Assembly (NCBI GenBank): GCA_941918925.1
Contig: OW799234.1
Location: forward strand, 84,704,497 to 84,768,496
Direction: 5' to 3'
Length of the DNA stretch: 64,000 nt
From: Phyto melanocephala
Taxonomy: Eukaryota; Arthropoda; Insecta; Diptera; Rhinophoridae
Positions 35,035 to 45,771 of this stretch are shown here, one piece after another; positions within the stretch are counted from its first letter, which is position 1; every line of letters starts with the position of its first letter. Position numbers and translations under genes: made by a program. Below the pieces are notes generated by a model. That model saw nothing but the letters and a program-made list of their open reading frames with translations, was not told the origin of the DNA and searched no databases.

Positions 35035-36559
35035 GTATGTACGTATGTATGAATGTATGTATGTATGTATGTATATCCATTTGTTTACGTATAGATTTGT
35101 ATGTACATATGTATGTATGGAAAGATATTTGTTTCCATACATGTGTGTACGATTAAAAGCATTATCATCATTATGATTTACTATTTATTGTTGTCAACTT
35201 GTTTTGTATTTTTTCCAATTGATTTTCTATACATTGAAACAACATTTATTTGATGTAAAAAAAAACTTTAGTATTTCAAGCATTTTAATGCATCATGGAC
35301 AGCTGCAGCAGCTATAGACCTAGAATATGAATCAACATGAGCAACAACACCGACGTCAACATCGTCATAAAGCGACATAAAGTTGTCGCATTTTGCTCTT
35401 CATCTGGATGCCACTCATCTGCAATCGCTAGTTTTTCTTCTTGTTCTTCTTTTGCCTCTTTTGCTTCTCGCTAACTTTATTGTCTTAAGAAAAAACAACA
35501 TATAAGACAATTTATCATTAAATATTCTTTACAGATGAGATAAATTATTTTATACAAGTACAAATACTACTCATATTGATACATACATTCATACATACAT
35601 ATGTACATAGTTTTTTGTTGCCATTTTTTAGTTCCTCTTGAAATCTTTAACACATAAATATTTATTTACTATTTTACTTCTTAATTTTGTTTAATACGCT
35701 TGATCAGCTTTCAATAGTTTTATACACTTTAGTTGTATGACCGATCACTTTAGAGCGGGGCAGTTGAACTGATCACAAGAGTGAGAAGAAAATCTACAGT
35801 TTTAAAAGTAAATTAGTTGACAGTTGTGGCGTCACTTTTTTGCCCCGGCTGTCTGGTTTTTAATGATGGCCAAAACAATTTTTCTTTGCCAGATTATTGA
35901 CAACAATTTCAGTAGCGTTTCTTTTCTATTTATTTGAAAATATTTTATTGCCTTCTTTTAGAAAAAATCTTAAAACTTTTGAAAACTTTTTACACTATTC
36001 CTTAATTCTTTGAATAAACTAAAGGTAAAACTTAGATTACAAATACATATGTATCTATAGAATCGTATTTTTTGTCTAATACATAAGCAATTTCTTTAAT
36101 GTTCTATATTATGCATTTTCAGCACAGCGCAGTGCCTATAATGAAAAATAGTTACCAATAGATAAGGACTACGTTTGATGATGTTCAATCGCCTAATATA
36201 AAAAATCAACTGAAGCAGTCATTCCATTATAAAAATAAAATTCATTTTATAAACATGTTTTTATTAAGTTTATTGTAAAACATTATTGAAACTTTTCATT
36301 AGTTTTGTTTTACAAAATTTTTAAATAGTGTTCGTACCCCTACCATCAATGCCTTTATAGGATTACTAGGTGACGCGGGAAGCGTTCTTTTGCCGTATAA
36401 ATTATTTTTAGGAAATATTTTTAGTTCAATAAAAATAACTAACTTACTCTGAGTACATTTAAAAAAAAACGTTAACCATATGTGTTTTACGTTACGCAAA
36501 TCTATCTTAGTTTAAAATTTCATTGAAGTCGTTACGTTATTTAGGCATAAATTGTCCCT
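35035..36559. other. Unique-looking noncoding DNA
   Basis: It starts with a (TATG)n tract (35037-35075). It then has a less AT-rich patch at 35280-35480 with CAACACCGACGTCAACATCG and TCTTCTTGTTCTTC. No repeat family or coding frame is recognised. It is a candidate regulatory or intronic region. Confidence 0.35.
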
Positions 36560-39240
36560 TGGGGTAAGCCTCCTTAAATACTTAGCAGTATGAAAAATAG
36601 ATGTTGACGGATTCTTAAAGTTTATTTCAGCATTGGCTGGACTATAAATTGTGTAAAATTTGAAAAAAATATTAAAAACTGTACCGATGCAAAAGGCTGG
36701 AGTTAAAGTAGGCGTGGTAAAAAAAAAGTATCTTATTAATCATACCATATTATGTGAAAATTTAAAGAAGATCTGTCTAGCAGTATGGCCTACCTGAGGG
36801 TGAATGAAAAAAAGGCGCGGCGTTGAGGGGTATGAAAAATAGATGTTGACCGATTCTCAGATCAACCCTTGCTTATTGAAATAATTTTATTTAGAAAAAT
36901 GAAAGGTACTGTGAGGACATATGTACCTCTAATCTCACCCAAGATCAATTCTTCTGAGTTTCCAAATTTTAGAACAATATATTCAGAAAATTCAAAAATG
37001 GCTATACAAATTAGAATATCAATTTATATTCTTCCCTATAATTTTCAAGCTTAACTTGGATTAAAAGTACCTAAATTCAGAATTCTTTGTATATAAAATA
37101 CATTAACAATTAAAAAAGTACCATAGAAATTAATAAAGTACCTATTTAGTCGGCCATAACATTTTCAGTCTCATCTCAAATATTAAATCTCAAACTTAAG
37201 AAATGCAAAAGGTACCATAAAAATGCGAAAAAGTATCTTTTGTGTTGCAAAATACAAAACTCGATTCACAATTCTAGCTTCATAAACGTAGAAAACTACA
37301 AAAAGTATCATAGAAATCCGAAAAAGCCCCTTTTTGAGTGCATACTTTTTTATACCCTTCACACAGTGAAAAAGGGTAAATATAGGTTTGTCATTCCGTG
37401 TGAAATTTCTACAATTTTCATTTCCGATCCCATAAAGTATATATTTTCTGAAAGCTTATGAATAGGGGAGTCGATTAAGCCCTGTCAGTCTGTCAGTCTG
37501 TCCGTGTGCATGTTGAAATCAACTTTTTGAATCCCCCCGACATCGCTTGGACCCGGATGAGGTATTAAAATATCAGAAATATTTGGGAGTAGATCGGTAT
37601 TGAAAATCAGAAAAATCGGTACATAAACAACTGAGATATGAGCAAAAACCCACGACCACCTCGACTTTTTTTTCACAAAAACAACATTACAACAACAACA
37701 TACATACATACAAACGTGTATACTGGTTAGAGAAAACGTGGCATCGAATCCCAGCTGAGCCAAAAAAAAAATTATTTTTTTTTTAAATTTTTTTTTTTAT
37801 TTTTTTTTTATTTTTTATTTAATATATTATTTATATTTTTATAATTTTTTTTTTTAATTTTTTGTTTAATTTTTTTTTGTTTTATATTTATTATGTATAT
37901 TTTAATTATTTTTCTTTTAAACATTTTTTTTTTTAATTTTTTTTTTTATTTTTCCTTTAACATACATACGTAAAGTTATAATTTTACATTGGGATGTTTT
38001 CATATATTTATGTTTTTTATATGTATGTATGTACGTATTTCATATGGGATGAATGGTGATACAAACTACTGTTATTGCATGACTATACGTTGTGAAGGGT
38101 ATATAAGATTCGGCATGGCCGAATATAGCACTCTTACTTGTTTAAGACTCGCCTTGGAATAATAGTTTCTTATTTCATTAATCTAGATTCATAAACGTTG
38201 AAAATGCAAAAGGTATCATAAAAATTCGAATAAAGTACCTCTTGGATCAACGAAATATTTTCAGTCACATCTTGAATCAGTAGTCACTTATTTCAAAATT
38301 CTATCTTAATAAACGTATAAAACACAAAACTTGGATCAAAAATCCCTAATTTAAAATTCTATATTCATAAAATGTCTATAGTACATAAATACAAATAGTA
38401 TTATAAAACGAGAAAAAATAAATTTTTATGTTTTCCATATCAGTGTACAAATGCCAAGTTTCAAATGTTTAAATATACATACATCTAATAGTAATATTTT
38501 TTTAACATCATGATGACATAATGACATGATGACAAAGTGATTTATCTACTATGTTTTTGCATAAAAATAAAAATACCACAAAAAGTACCAAACTGTTTTT
38601 CAGATTTTCGCCTTTTTATTTTCTTATGAATGTGTTTTAAGTTTTACAAAATTACATAGCTATTTGCCTGGTAATGAAACCCTTATTACGAAATTTTATC
38701 CAAAGTGGGCCTGTTATAAGAAATTGAACAAATTTTCCTCTTTTTGGTACCTTTTTTAACCCCCTAAAAGTATTCAAAAATTCTACCTAAATAATTGTCC
38801 ACATTCTTTTAGACAATAATAAGTAATAACCAATTAATGTCCTTTTAAATAATATAAAAATATTTTTAAAAAAAGTACCAAAAAGTAGAATAATGTTGAC
38901 CCCTTATAAATACATGCAAATTTTAGAAGAGGACCGAAATCCTATTGATATTGTTTCGCAGATGAACTAATACAATTTAAATAGAGTACTAAGTATGGTA
39001 CTAAAATATATTTTTTACCCGTTTTTGAACAAGAGCAGATACCTATCAGCCCGTCTTTATCCCTTTTTAACCCCTTTAAGACCGAATTTCGAAAAATTTC
39101 TTTTAAGTGAATCTATTTATTAGAAGAGGAACCCACCGTCCAAATTTCATGTCATTATCTTTTTGGGAGTGGGCTATCGATGATGAATTAGTCAGTCACA
39201 TAAATCTAGATTTAATACCTTTCGACCTCCCAAACACCTT
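36560..39240 (+). repeat. GTACC-rich repeat family, copy A (split by a DINE-like element)
   Basis: The copy carries many AAAAAGTACC words and internal repeats of TTCATAAACGT(A/T)GAAAA with CCCATAACATTTTCAGTC. A 3' module reads CCTTTTTGGTACCTTTTTT, CCGAATTTCGAAAAA, then CCAAATTTCATGTC and GATGATGAATTAGTCAGTCA (to about 39200). The same order of blocks is seen at 54290-57840. No protein is coded. The DINE-like element at 37351-38143 is inserted within it. The family is unknown to me. Confidence 0.55.
37351..38143 (+). mobile_element. DINE-1/Helentron-like element copy H6, complete
   Basis: It runs from TATACCCTTCACACAGTGAA to the hairpin TTCGGCATGGCCGAA and TATAGCACTCTTACTTGTTT. It contains GTCAGTCTGTCCGTG, CATCGAATCCCAGCTGAGCC, and a T-rich middle (37760-37955). 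It is closely similar to copy H3. Confidence 0.75.
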
Positions 39241-39251
39241 TTACCGCTTAA

Positions 39252-39368
39252 GGGCCGTATTCATAAAAAATATTTTAGGTTTATTGAAGGCTTATTTGAC
39301 AAATTTCTCTACAACATCTGTCAAATAAGCCTTTAAAAAACCTAAAATATTTTTTATGAATACGGCCC
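39252..39368. mobile_element. 117-bp foldback MITE, Harbinger-like TAA target
   Basis: GGGCCGTATTCATAAAAAAT is exactly mirrored at the other end. The arms extend almost to the middle (AAGGCTTATTTGACA and TGTCAAATAAGCCTT). TAA lies on both sides (39249-39251 and 39369-39371). A 3-bp TAA duplication with GGGCC termini suits a PIF/Harbinger-type MITE. The transcript would form a long hairpin. Confidence 0.75.
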
Positions 39369-39721
39369 TAAGTCTTTAACAGTTTCGGACAGTTTGGTGA
39401 ATTAACTTCTTAACGAACCAAAAGCACATCACTATTTAAGTACCATTTTAACGTTGTGACAACAGGCTATAAAAGCTTAAGCTAATAGACTCTTCATTCT
39501 ACTTTAAAAAAACTTTTTCGCTTTTTTAAGCACTTTTTGATATTTTATTCTATTATTTTAATTTCATAAGCCGTTTTCTAAATTAAATTGAATATTTTTT
39601 TATTATTAATTCGGCTTGAGGTCAATTATTGAAAATGATTTAAAAATAAATTGAAAAAAATATATGTAATAATATTTTTGTTTTTATTTTATTTATTTTC
39701 AATATTCCTTTTTTCCCAATA

Positions 39722-39751
39722 TTTCGATCAAACTTCGTTGATCACCTTCAG
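39722..39751 (-). ncRNA. Hammerhead-ribozyme-like motif 2 (degraded)
   Basis: On the minus strand the sequence reads CTGAAGG, T, a GATCAA/TTGATC stem, then GAAATATTGGG. The layout equals motif 1 at 29191-29226, but the last core base is G instead of A, so this copy should be weak or dead. Confidence 0.25.
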
Positions 39752-39773
39752 GGGATCTGAAATATACAGTCAT

Positions 39774-39983
39774 TATATCTGTGGCTTGGAGCTTAAAGGG
39801 GCAAATGTGACTTTCAGTGGCTTTCATTGTGACATTGGCCAGCATTTTATTTATGAAGCGTTAAGTATGACTTTAGCTGTTTTACCATAATGAAATAGAG
39901 CAAGAAAACAAATTTAATGCAATGATTAACTCAAAAGAGCAAAAAAGTGACATTGGCCCTTTTAGCTCCAAGCCACAGATATA
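39774..39983. repeat. Inverted repeat of TTATATCTGTGGCTTGGAGC
   Basis: The left arm (39774-39810) TATATCTGTGGCTTGGAGCT is mirrored by the right arm (39947-39983) AGCTCCAAGCCACAGATATA. The loop is about 136 bp. An open frame across it exists only because the arm happens to lack stops. Confidence 0.6.
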
Positions 39984-41034
39984 AGAACACATAAAATATT
40001 TAACACAAAAAAAAAAGATAATTATAATTTGAATTATTTTTAAAAATAAAATTATATTAACCGTCAATGATTGAATATTGAATAAATTGTTATTAACCAA
40101 TTTGTAATCATCTTAATCTTAAAAAACTATTCCGATATTAGCCGAGTGGAATGCATTTTCGAAACCAGCAACGATATCATCATTAGCACTCTTTGATCGG
40201 TTCACTCATATGTAATTTGAAATTGTATTTATGTTAAATGAAATTAGAATTAGGAAATCATAAGTAGTACTTATTTTCAAATTTGTCTGTTTTCCTTCTC
40301 TTATCAAATGACATTTTTCTACATGTTCATATTCATTTATATTCGTAATACAAATAAAAATGATTCACAGTAAAATTTTAAACATAAAGTTCGAATAAAA
40401 ATATTAATATATAGTTTTTGATATACTTATTTACATTAGAGTTTTCAAACCCGAACTCTAAATAATTCGAAAAACCGATAAATCGACCCATTCCAATGTG
40501 TAGGAGCTGAAACAAATCAATTTTTGCTTGTAAGTTTTAGTGAAACACAGAAACAGTTGTATTTTATTGCTTATATACATCACAGTTAGTTTTCAACCAA
40601 TTTTTAAATTTCTCTCAGGAATAATTTTCAAGACAAGTTCGGAGAGAATTTTTTTGTTTATATTTTTTATATATGAAGTTTGACATTTGAAATAAATTAG
40701 AGAAGAGAGAAAATTGTTTTTTATTTATGCATTTTGACAGCTGAAACTTAAAATAAGTGTTGAAAAAAATAATCAGCTGACGAATCAAGAGTACCTGATG
40801 AATAAATATGCCTTGGACTAAAGTTTGAAATTTGGTGTCTTTAGCATGTCAGAAAATTAAATAAGGCCTTTGTTAACTAAATATTATAAAAAATACATAT
40901 TTTTTTTTTTAATTATTTGCCCATAACTTTGCCGATTTGTAATCAACTTGCCAAAAATATACCAATAGTCCTAAAAGCGTATCATATTTTAGAAAAGATC
41001 TGAAAATATTCAATTTTTATGACGAAGCAATGGA
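39984..41034. repeat. Spacer holding an AAGGCATAT-family fragment (40640-40826)
   Basis: GAAGTTTGACATTTGAAATA to CCTGATGAATAAATATGCCT (40640-40826) is the reverse of 32526-32702. The rest is AT-rich with no recognised content, apart from an AACAGTTGTATTTTATTGCT word (40552-40571) shared with 44440 and 30220. Confidence 0.4.
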
Positions 41035-41331
41035 AAAAACAGAGGTAGCCGTGTTTATTTCCTCGTCTCAGAAAGTTGTCTGACAATTGTATTGACTTTC
41101 AATAGTGATTTATTCCTGCATATTTCCAAAACCAATTACCACATGCAGATCTGTGCCACAAGTGGGGGCCTTTAAAAATTGATTTTAACCAATACATGGA
41201 CAAACGGGCACCGCCAAATCAACTCCCCTAATCATAGGCCTTCAGAAAATATAAACTGTAAGGGGTCGGAAATGAATATTGTAAAAATTACAAACGAAAT
41301 AAAAAAGCTGGCACCACAGGTTAAGGGTATA
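41035..41331 (-). mobile_element. 5' half of a DINE-like element, reversed
   Basis: The blocks GAGGTAGCCGTGTTTATTTC, AATAGTGATTTATTCCTGCA, ATAGGCCTTCAGAAAATATA and GCACCACAGGTTAAGGGTAT appear in reverse family order, ending at the 5' hairpin. The 3' half is missing. It lies about 420 bp upstream of the first inaF-like gene. Confidence 0.6.
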
Positions 41332-41755
41332 AAAAGGGATGAATAATGGTTTCCAACGCAGTCCTTATGCGCATATATAACTTTTAAATTATTGTATTAA
41401 AAATTGTGTGCAACCTTTAGTAATGTTATTTGCGAAAAGCTGAGAAACAACGAAATAAAAAGAATTGTCATATTGTCATAATATATTGGATTTGCATTTG
41501 GCGAAAATGTTGAAACAACTTTACGTAGCATACAAATTTACACAAATTTCCAACAACAAGATATTTTCAATCTGTTCTAAAAAAAGTCTTTTTCACAAAA
41601 TGATAGGTAGTAGTTGACACAAATTAATGTAAATCTTATTCAAACTATCAATCTTAATTATTAAATTTATTTATTTCTTGCATGCATTTAGTTTATGCAA
41701 AATATTTTATTTAAACAATTCTTTAGTTTGTTTAGAAGCTTCGCTAACTTAAGAC

Positions 41756-42013
41756 ATGTTGTCTTCTAATGTTACGGTCGCTGAGGACGAAAAAGTTTTG
41801 CCGAACGAAAATCAACATTCCGATTTTTTTGATACGAAACTATTTCGTTGGATTTCTTTATTTCTATACATGAGTGGCATTAGTGGCTTGGGCATGGTTT
41901 TGTCACTTTACTATTTGCTGTTCTTCGATTCCAGTATGCCTGAAATTCACTTGCGGTTTCCCATTTCTGTTAATGGTGTACCCGTACAAAATATACAAGA
42001 AGTTATAACATAA
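41756..42013 (+). CDS. inaF: INAF-motif small membrane protein 1
   Basis: An 85-residue single-pass membrane protein of the INAF-motif family. In Drosophila one member of the inaF locus supports the TRP photoreceptor channel; how the others act is less clear. Seen here: an acidic, polar N-terminus (1-23), then D-F-F-D-T-K-L-F-R (23-31), a hydrophobic helix (about 33-57) with the family's Y-x3-(G/V)-x-S-x-L/A-G block and a Y-Y pair (52-53), then F-D-S-S-M-P (57-62) and a 23-residue tail. The usual W before D is F57, and the R of DSRMP is S60, so it is the most divergent of the three. The ATG follows AAGAC, and no upstream in-frame start fits. A pyrimidine-rich TTTGTTTAG 21 nt upstream could be a 5'UTR acceptor. 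A GAG/GTGAGC donor begins 6 nt after the stop. Which Drosophila paralogue (A-D) it equals is not decided. Confidence 0.85.
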   Translation: MLSSNVTVAEDEKVLPNENQHSDFFDTKLFRWISLFLYMSGISGLGMVLSLYYLLFFDSSMPEIHLRFPISVNGVPVQNIQEVIT

Positions 42014-42019
42014 TTTGAG

Positions 42020-42067
42020 GTGAGCTTGACAATCACTGTAACCCTAAGACGATATTTTTAATTGTAG
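42020..42067 (+). other. Splice donor just after the stop; possible 48-nt 3'UTR intron
   Basis: GAG/GTGAGC follows the stop by 6 nt. The nearest acceptor, AATTGTAG at 42067, would give a 48-nt intron, which is short for flies. The donor may instead pair with a distant acceptor shared with the other two genes. Confidence 0.4.
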
Positions 42068-42239
42068 GAATTTTATTAAAAGGCGAACGGACAGCTGCTT
42101 AATTCGAAAACATAGTAATAAGGAATTTTTTGTAAGTCGATAGCTTTTTACTAAAGTAATCAACTATTCGCCATAGGAAAGAAAACTGGTTCTCAAATAA
42201 TTCTAAAAATCCCAATTAAAAAAACGGTTTTTTTGTTTT

Positions 42240-42540
42240 TATACCCTTGAACTGTGAACAAGGGTATATATAGGTTTGTCATTCCGTTTGTAATTTCTAC
42301 AATTTTCATTTCCCATAAAGTATATATTTTCTGAAAGCTTATGAATAGAGGAGTCGATTAAGCCCTGACCATCTGTCTGTCTGTTCGTGTCTTGGTTGAA
42401 ATCAACTTTTAGAAGCAACCATATGTTCCTCAGATCTGTGTATGGTACCAATCTTTTGAAATTATCCGGGAATGAATCGCTATTGAAATTCAGCACAATC
42501 GCCCCATAACTTTCTGAGATATGAGCAAATAAACACGACT
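42240..42540 (+). mobile_element. 5' half of a DINE-like element H7, fused to a mariner fragment
   Basis: It starts TATACCCTTGAACTGTGAAC and keeps the CATAAAGTATATATTTTC, ATCTGTCTGTCTGTTC and TATGAGCAAATAAACACGAC blocks. It then stops where complete copies go on. Transposase sequence on the other strand begins at once. Confidence 0.65.
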
Positions 42541-43200
42541 GCCTATGACTCATGAAGTACGTGTGGCTTGCTGTCTGACCAATAACGCATATTTTGCTTA
42601 TTGACGAAGCCATTCAGCCAGAAATGAGCCTCATCGCTGAAGATGATTTTTCGATGAAAAAGTTGTTGCTCAGCTCAATTCACGAACATACGACACTTTT
42701 GGTGGTCAAGCGGCTTAAGTTCTTGCGTCAATTTGTAAGAATGTAGGCCAAGATCTTTTCGCCAAATTCGCCACAACGACGTCACAGAGATTCCCAACGC
42801 TTGAGAACGACGTGTGAGAGACACATTTGGGCCTTCTTCAACTGAAGCCTCAGCGGCAGCAATATTCTCGATACTACGGGCACTTCTTTGTCTCACTGGC
42901 ACGGGAACATTTTGTACTGTGCCTGTGAATTCAAACTTTTCCACTAGACGCTCAATTGTTGATCTGGTAGGACGATTATGACGACCATAAATTGGACGTA
43001 GCGCTATTAACGTTGAGGCCACTGACTGCGAATTTCGGTAGTAAATTTTAATAATTACGACTCGTTGTTGGCTCGTATATCTTTCTATCGTGAAATGGCA
43101 AACCTTACTGAAGAGAAATGTCAAAAGAGCGGCAAAAAATATGGCGTCGTTTGTTGTCCCTATCGGTCTACTTTTGTAGCGTGCCTGTTGAAAACCCCTT
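42541..43200 (-). pseudogene. Mariner-family transposase, N-terminal half with one nonsense codon
   Basis: Reading the minus strand from about 43124, 149 codons are open: YTSQQRVVIIKIYYRNSQSV and GRHNRPTRSTIERLVEKFE (the first helix-turn-helix), GPNVSLTRRSQALGISVTSL (the second), then the RIWRKDLGLHSYKLT linker. A TGA follows MFVN, where the family has W. The same frame then continues in 42675-42546 through IIFSDEAHFWLNGF, which includes the first catalytic aspartate. The catalytic remainder is cut off by the DINE-like element. About 200 of an expected 340-350 residues remain. The long open frame suggests a fairly young element. Confidence 0.7.
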
Positions 43201-43458
43201 TATAAACTTGTATAAAACAATCTTAAAGTTCTTTTATTACTATATGTATTACTAAAATTATTAATTAAAATTCATCGCAAAAGTAATGAGATTTCTTTTT
43301 GCAAACTATCTAAAATACCTGTCTTTTCCATTAACTTCAAGCACTTAGATCTTTTTACACTCAAGCCGATTGAAACAGCTCTTCTCATTAGCAACATACT
43401 TAAAATTTCGTTGCCATACAAAAATATTTACCAAACTTTAAAAATATAAAGATTTATA

Positions 43459-43623
43459 TTTCAGTATTGTCCACATGCTTAAAAACTATATGCAAGTTGC
43501 TCACGTTATAGAGTTTTTTTAATTTGTTTGTTCACGTTATAGAGTAGTCTAAGTTAACAAAAGATTGTTCATGTTAGGCAGTGTTCATGTTAGACGGTGT
43601 TCACGTTATTGCGAGTGCACTGT
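43459..43623 (-). mobile_element. Terminal fragment of a second pogo/Tigger-like family
   Basis: The right end, read in reverse, is CAGTGCACTCGCAATAACGT, followed by repeated GAAC and CGTGAAC words (TTCACGTTAT and TTCATGTTAG on the plus strand). The CAGT start followed by a TA-rich joint suits pogo/Tigger termini. The other end is not found. Confidence 0.4.
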
Positions 43624-44590
43624 ATCTAAAAAATATTAAATTTATTTTATTTATGGATTTTATTCAAAGTCTGTAAACTATTGTTGAACATTTAAACAAA
43701 ATGGACCAATAATCGAATAACAAACCTTCGTAGTTTTAAAAATTCAACACAATAATTTATAATAATGATTTGAATAGCTTTTTTTGCAGTTCAAAACAAT
43801 ACTAACATATGTACTATATTTTAAAATATCGATTATTTGATTGTTTGTTGTGGTTTCATCTTGAACTAATTGCAGTTGGGTAATTAAATTTGTCTTGGAG
43901 AAAACAAACAAAAAAAAAAGCATGAATACCTGAGCATTGTTTCTAAACCACAATTTTAAACCATTTAAAATTCTTTTGCATTTCATTATTGTTGTCTTCT
44001 TTCAACTAAATATAACAATGTATTCGTTACAAGATATTAAAAAAAAGTTAAAATTCTATAATCGGCAGAGCCGGATGTGATAACACTCTGCACTGTTATT
44101 AACAGAGCTATAATATTATACATCATTTTGCTTTATTATTTCCGATGCCAAATTTGATTTTGAATTTTTATATAGATAAATGTATTCTACTTTCTTTCGT
44201 TTGATACCAATATAAACGGGGTTGAAGTGTGTGCATTTTTAATTACTTAATTTTAAATTTATTGTACCCTAGAAATGCACCTTAGATTGGCGACCCCATC
44301 ATGGATTTGAAAATTTTGATAATGTTTTATGTTCTGCTTCTCAAGTTCTTTCAACTAATACCCCCATATAACCTCTTGATTGCCTATAAGCTGAAAAATA
44401 GATGTTTCGTATTTAAATTTTAGGAAAAACACCGAATCAGTTGTATTTTCGTTTTATATCTTCGTCAGCTTTTCTCTGGAAAAAATTCTGAGGCTACGGC
44501 TTGCAATTTTGTGCAGAAGCTTAAAAAACTTGATATATTTATATAAGAAAACATATCGTTTTCAAAAAAATGCTTGTCTTTATATGCCGG
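43624..44590. other. No gene seen; old repeat scraps
   Basis: AT-rich. Words such as GGAAAAACACCGAATCAGTT (44423-44442) recur near 29822 and 61083, pointing to a dispersed repeat I cannot delimit. Confidence 0.35.
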
Positions 44591-44603
44591 TAAGTCAAAT
44601 TTT
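44591..44603 (+). repeat. Left 13-bp target-site duplication of the LINE
   Basis: TAAGTCAAATTTT here is identical to 45792-45804, directly after the element's 3' tail. Confidence 0.85.
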
Positions 44604-44604
44604 A

Positions 44605-45639
44605 TTTTTAAGATTAATGGCAATAGATGAGTGGCTTATAAGAGAACATAAGACCAGATACCAAAGAATAACGGATATCTTACCGATAGGAAATATTACA
44701 GAATTAACATGTGATAAAATCCCGATGAGATATGAGAATATTAACTGCATCACCATTATACCGGAAGAGGGTGAATGGGATGAGATAATCAGGATGGGAA
44801 ACACCCACGGAATCGATCTTTATACAGACGTTTCAAAGATTGGTGACCAAACTGGAATGGGCTTATACGACATAAGCCGAAATAGAGGCAAATACTTCCG
44901 TCTACCAGATCACAACACTATTTTTCAGGCTGAGATCATGGCGATTACGGAAGGAATTAAATGGATAAAGGAAACGAATAGCGAAACTCCGATTCGTATC
45001 TTTACGGATAGCCAATCAGTGATTAAGACATTGAGAAAGGAGAAAGTTGAATCCCGGAACGTTTTGCAATGCAAGAGTGAGATAAACTCATATGCAAATT
45101 GTGAACATCTGGAGATAATATGGATACCAAGCCATCACGGGCTGATCGGAAACGAGAAAGCCGACAAATTATCCAAAATGGGAGCTCTTTTGAGTACTAT
45201 AACTTTGGAGAACGCCAAACCCCTTAAACGATTTAAGGATGAACTTAAACGTTGGGCAATGGAAGAACATGTCAGAAAATGGCAAAGCACTGATGTCGGT
45301 AAGGTGACAAGAACACTCTGGGGTGACCCAAATCTTGGGAAGTCAAAGGAGATTTTGAGACTAAGTAGACCTACACTTAGGAAATTAACCGGTGTAATTA
45401 CAGGTCATACGGAGTTGAGAACTCATTTAGCACGCATGGGATTATCTGAGGAGACGACATGTAGAGCTTGTGAGGAAGAGGATGAGACCCTGGTACACTA
45501 CCTCTGTCATTGTCCTGCGTTTGGGCATATTAGACGCGAAAATTTTACAGTAGATAATATGCCGAACTTGGAATACCTGGGGAACTCGAACTGGAGATCC
45601 ATAAGGCGTTACATTGAGGGGACTGGTTTCTTGGACTAG
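44605..45639 (+). CDS. Non-LTR retrotransposon ORF2 C-terminus: RNase H and CCHC-like zinc motif
   Basis: This is an open frame of about 344 codons. The frame is open from 44509, but the first 32 codons (44509-44604) are flanking host DNA plus the duplication. Counting from 44509, RNase HI residues are D107 in LYTDVSK, E142 in FQAEIMAI, D167 in IFTDSQSV, and D219 in HHGLIGNEKADKLSK, so all four acidic catalytic residues are present. The usual G of TDGS is V. A C-terminal zinc-binding block, C318-x2-C321-x8-H330-x2-C333 (CRACEEEDETLVHYLCHC), follows. This order is typical of I, R1, LOA and some Jockey-clade elements; the clade is not decided without the RT domain. RNase H would remove the RNA template during cDNA synthesis. 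With no start or RT it is not a functional gene. Confidence 0.85.
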   Translation, partial: FLRLMAIDEWLIREHKTRYQRITDILPIGNITELTCDKIPMRYENINCITIIPEEGEWDEIIRMGNTHGIDLYTDVSKIGDQTGMGLYDISRNRGKYFRLPDHNTIFQAEIMAITEGIKWIKETNSETPIRIFTDSQSVIKTLRKEKVESRNVLQCKSEINSYANCEHLEIIWIPSHHGLIGNEKADKLSKMGALLSTITLENAKPLKRFKDELKRWAMEEHVRKWQSTDVGKVTRTLWGDPNLGKSKEILRLSRPTLRKLTGVITGHTELRTHLARMGLSEETTCRACEEEDETLVHYLCHCPAFGHIRRENFTVDNMPNLEYLGNSNWRSIRRYIEGTGFLD

Positions 45640-45771
45640 TCCGATATTTATGGGAAATTATGTTTATGGTTTTTTGTTTGGGAATTCCGTTTTCCACATG
45701 GAGCGCACAACATGCCAACTGGGCATAGGTGTATACCTGTCATGGGTTTGGGCTTTTATACCCCTCCTTTT

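Noticed and set aside
39651..39890. 79-codon frame with a signal-peptide-like start
   Set aside because: It spans a hammerhead-like repeat and an inverted-repeat arm. The hydrophobic start is a translation of T-rich DNA.
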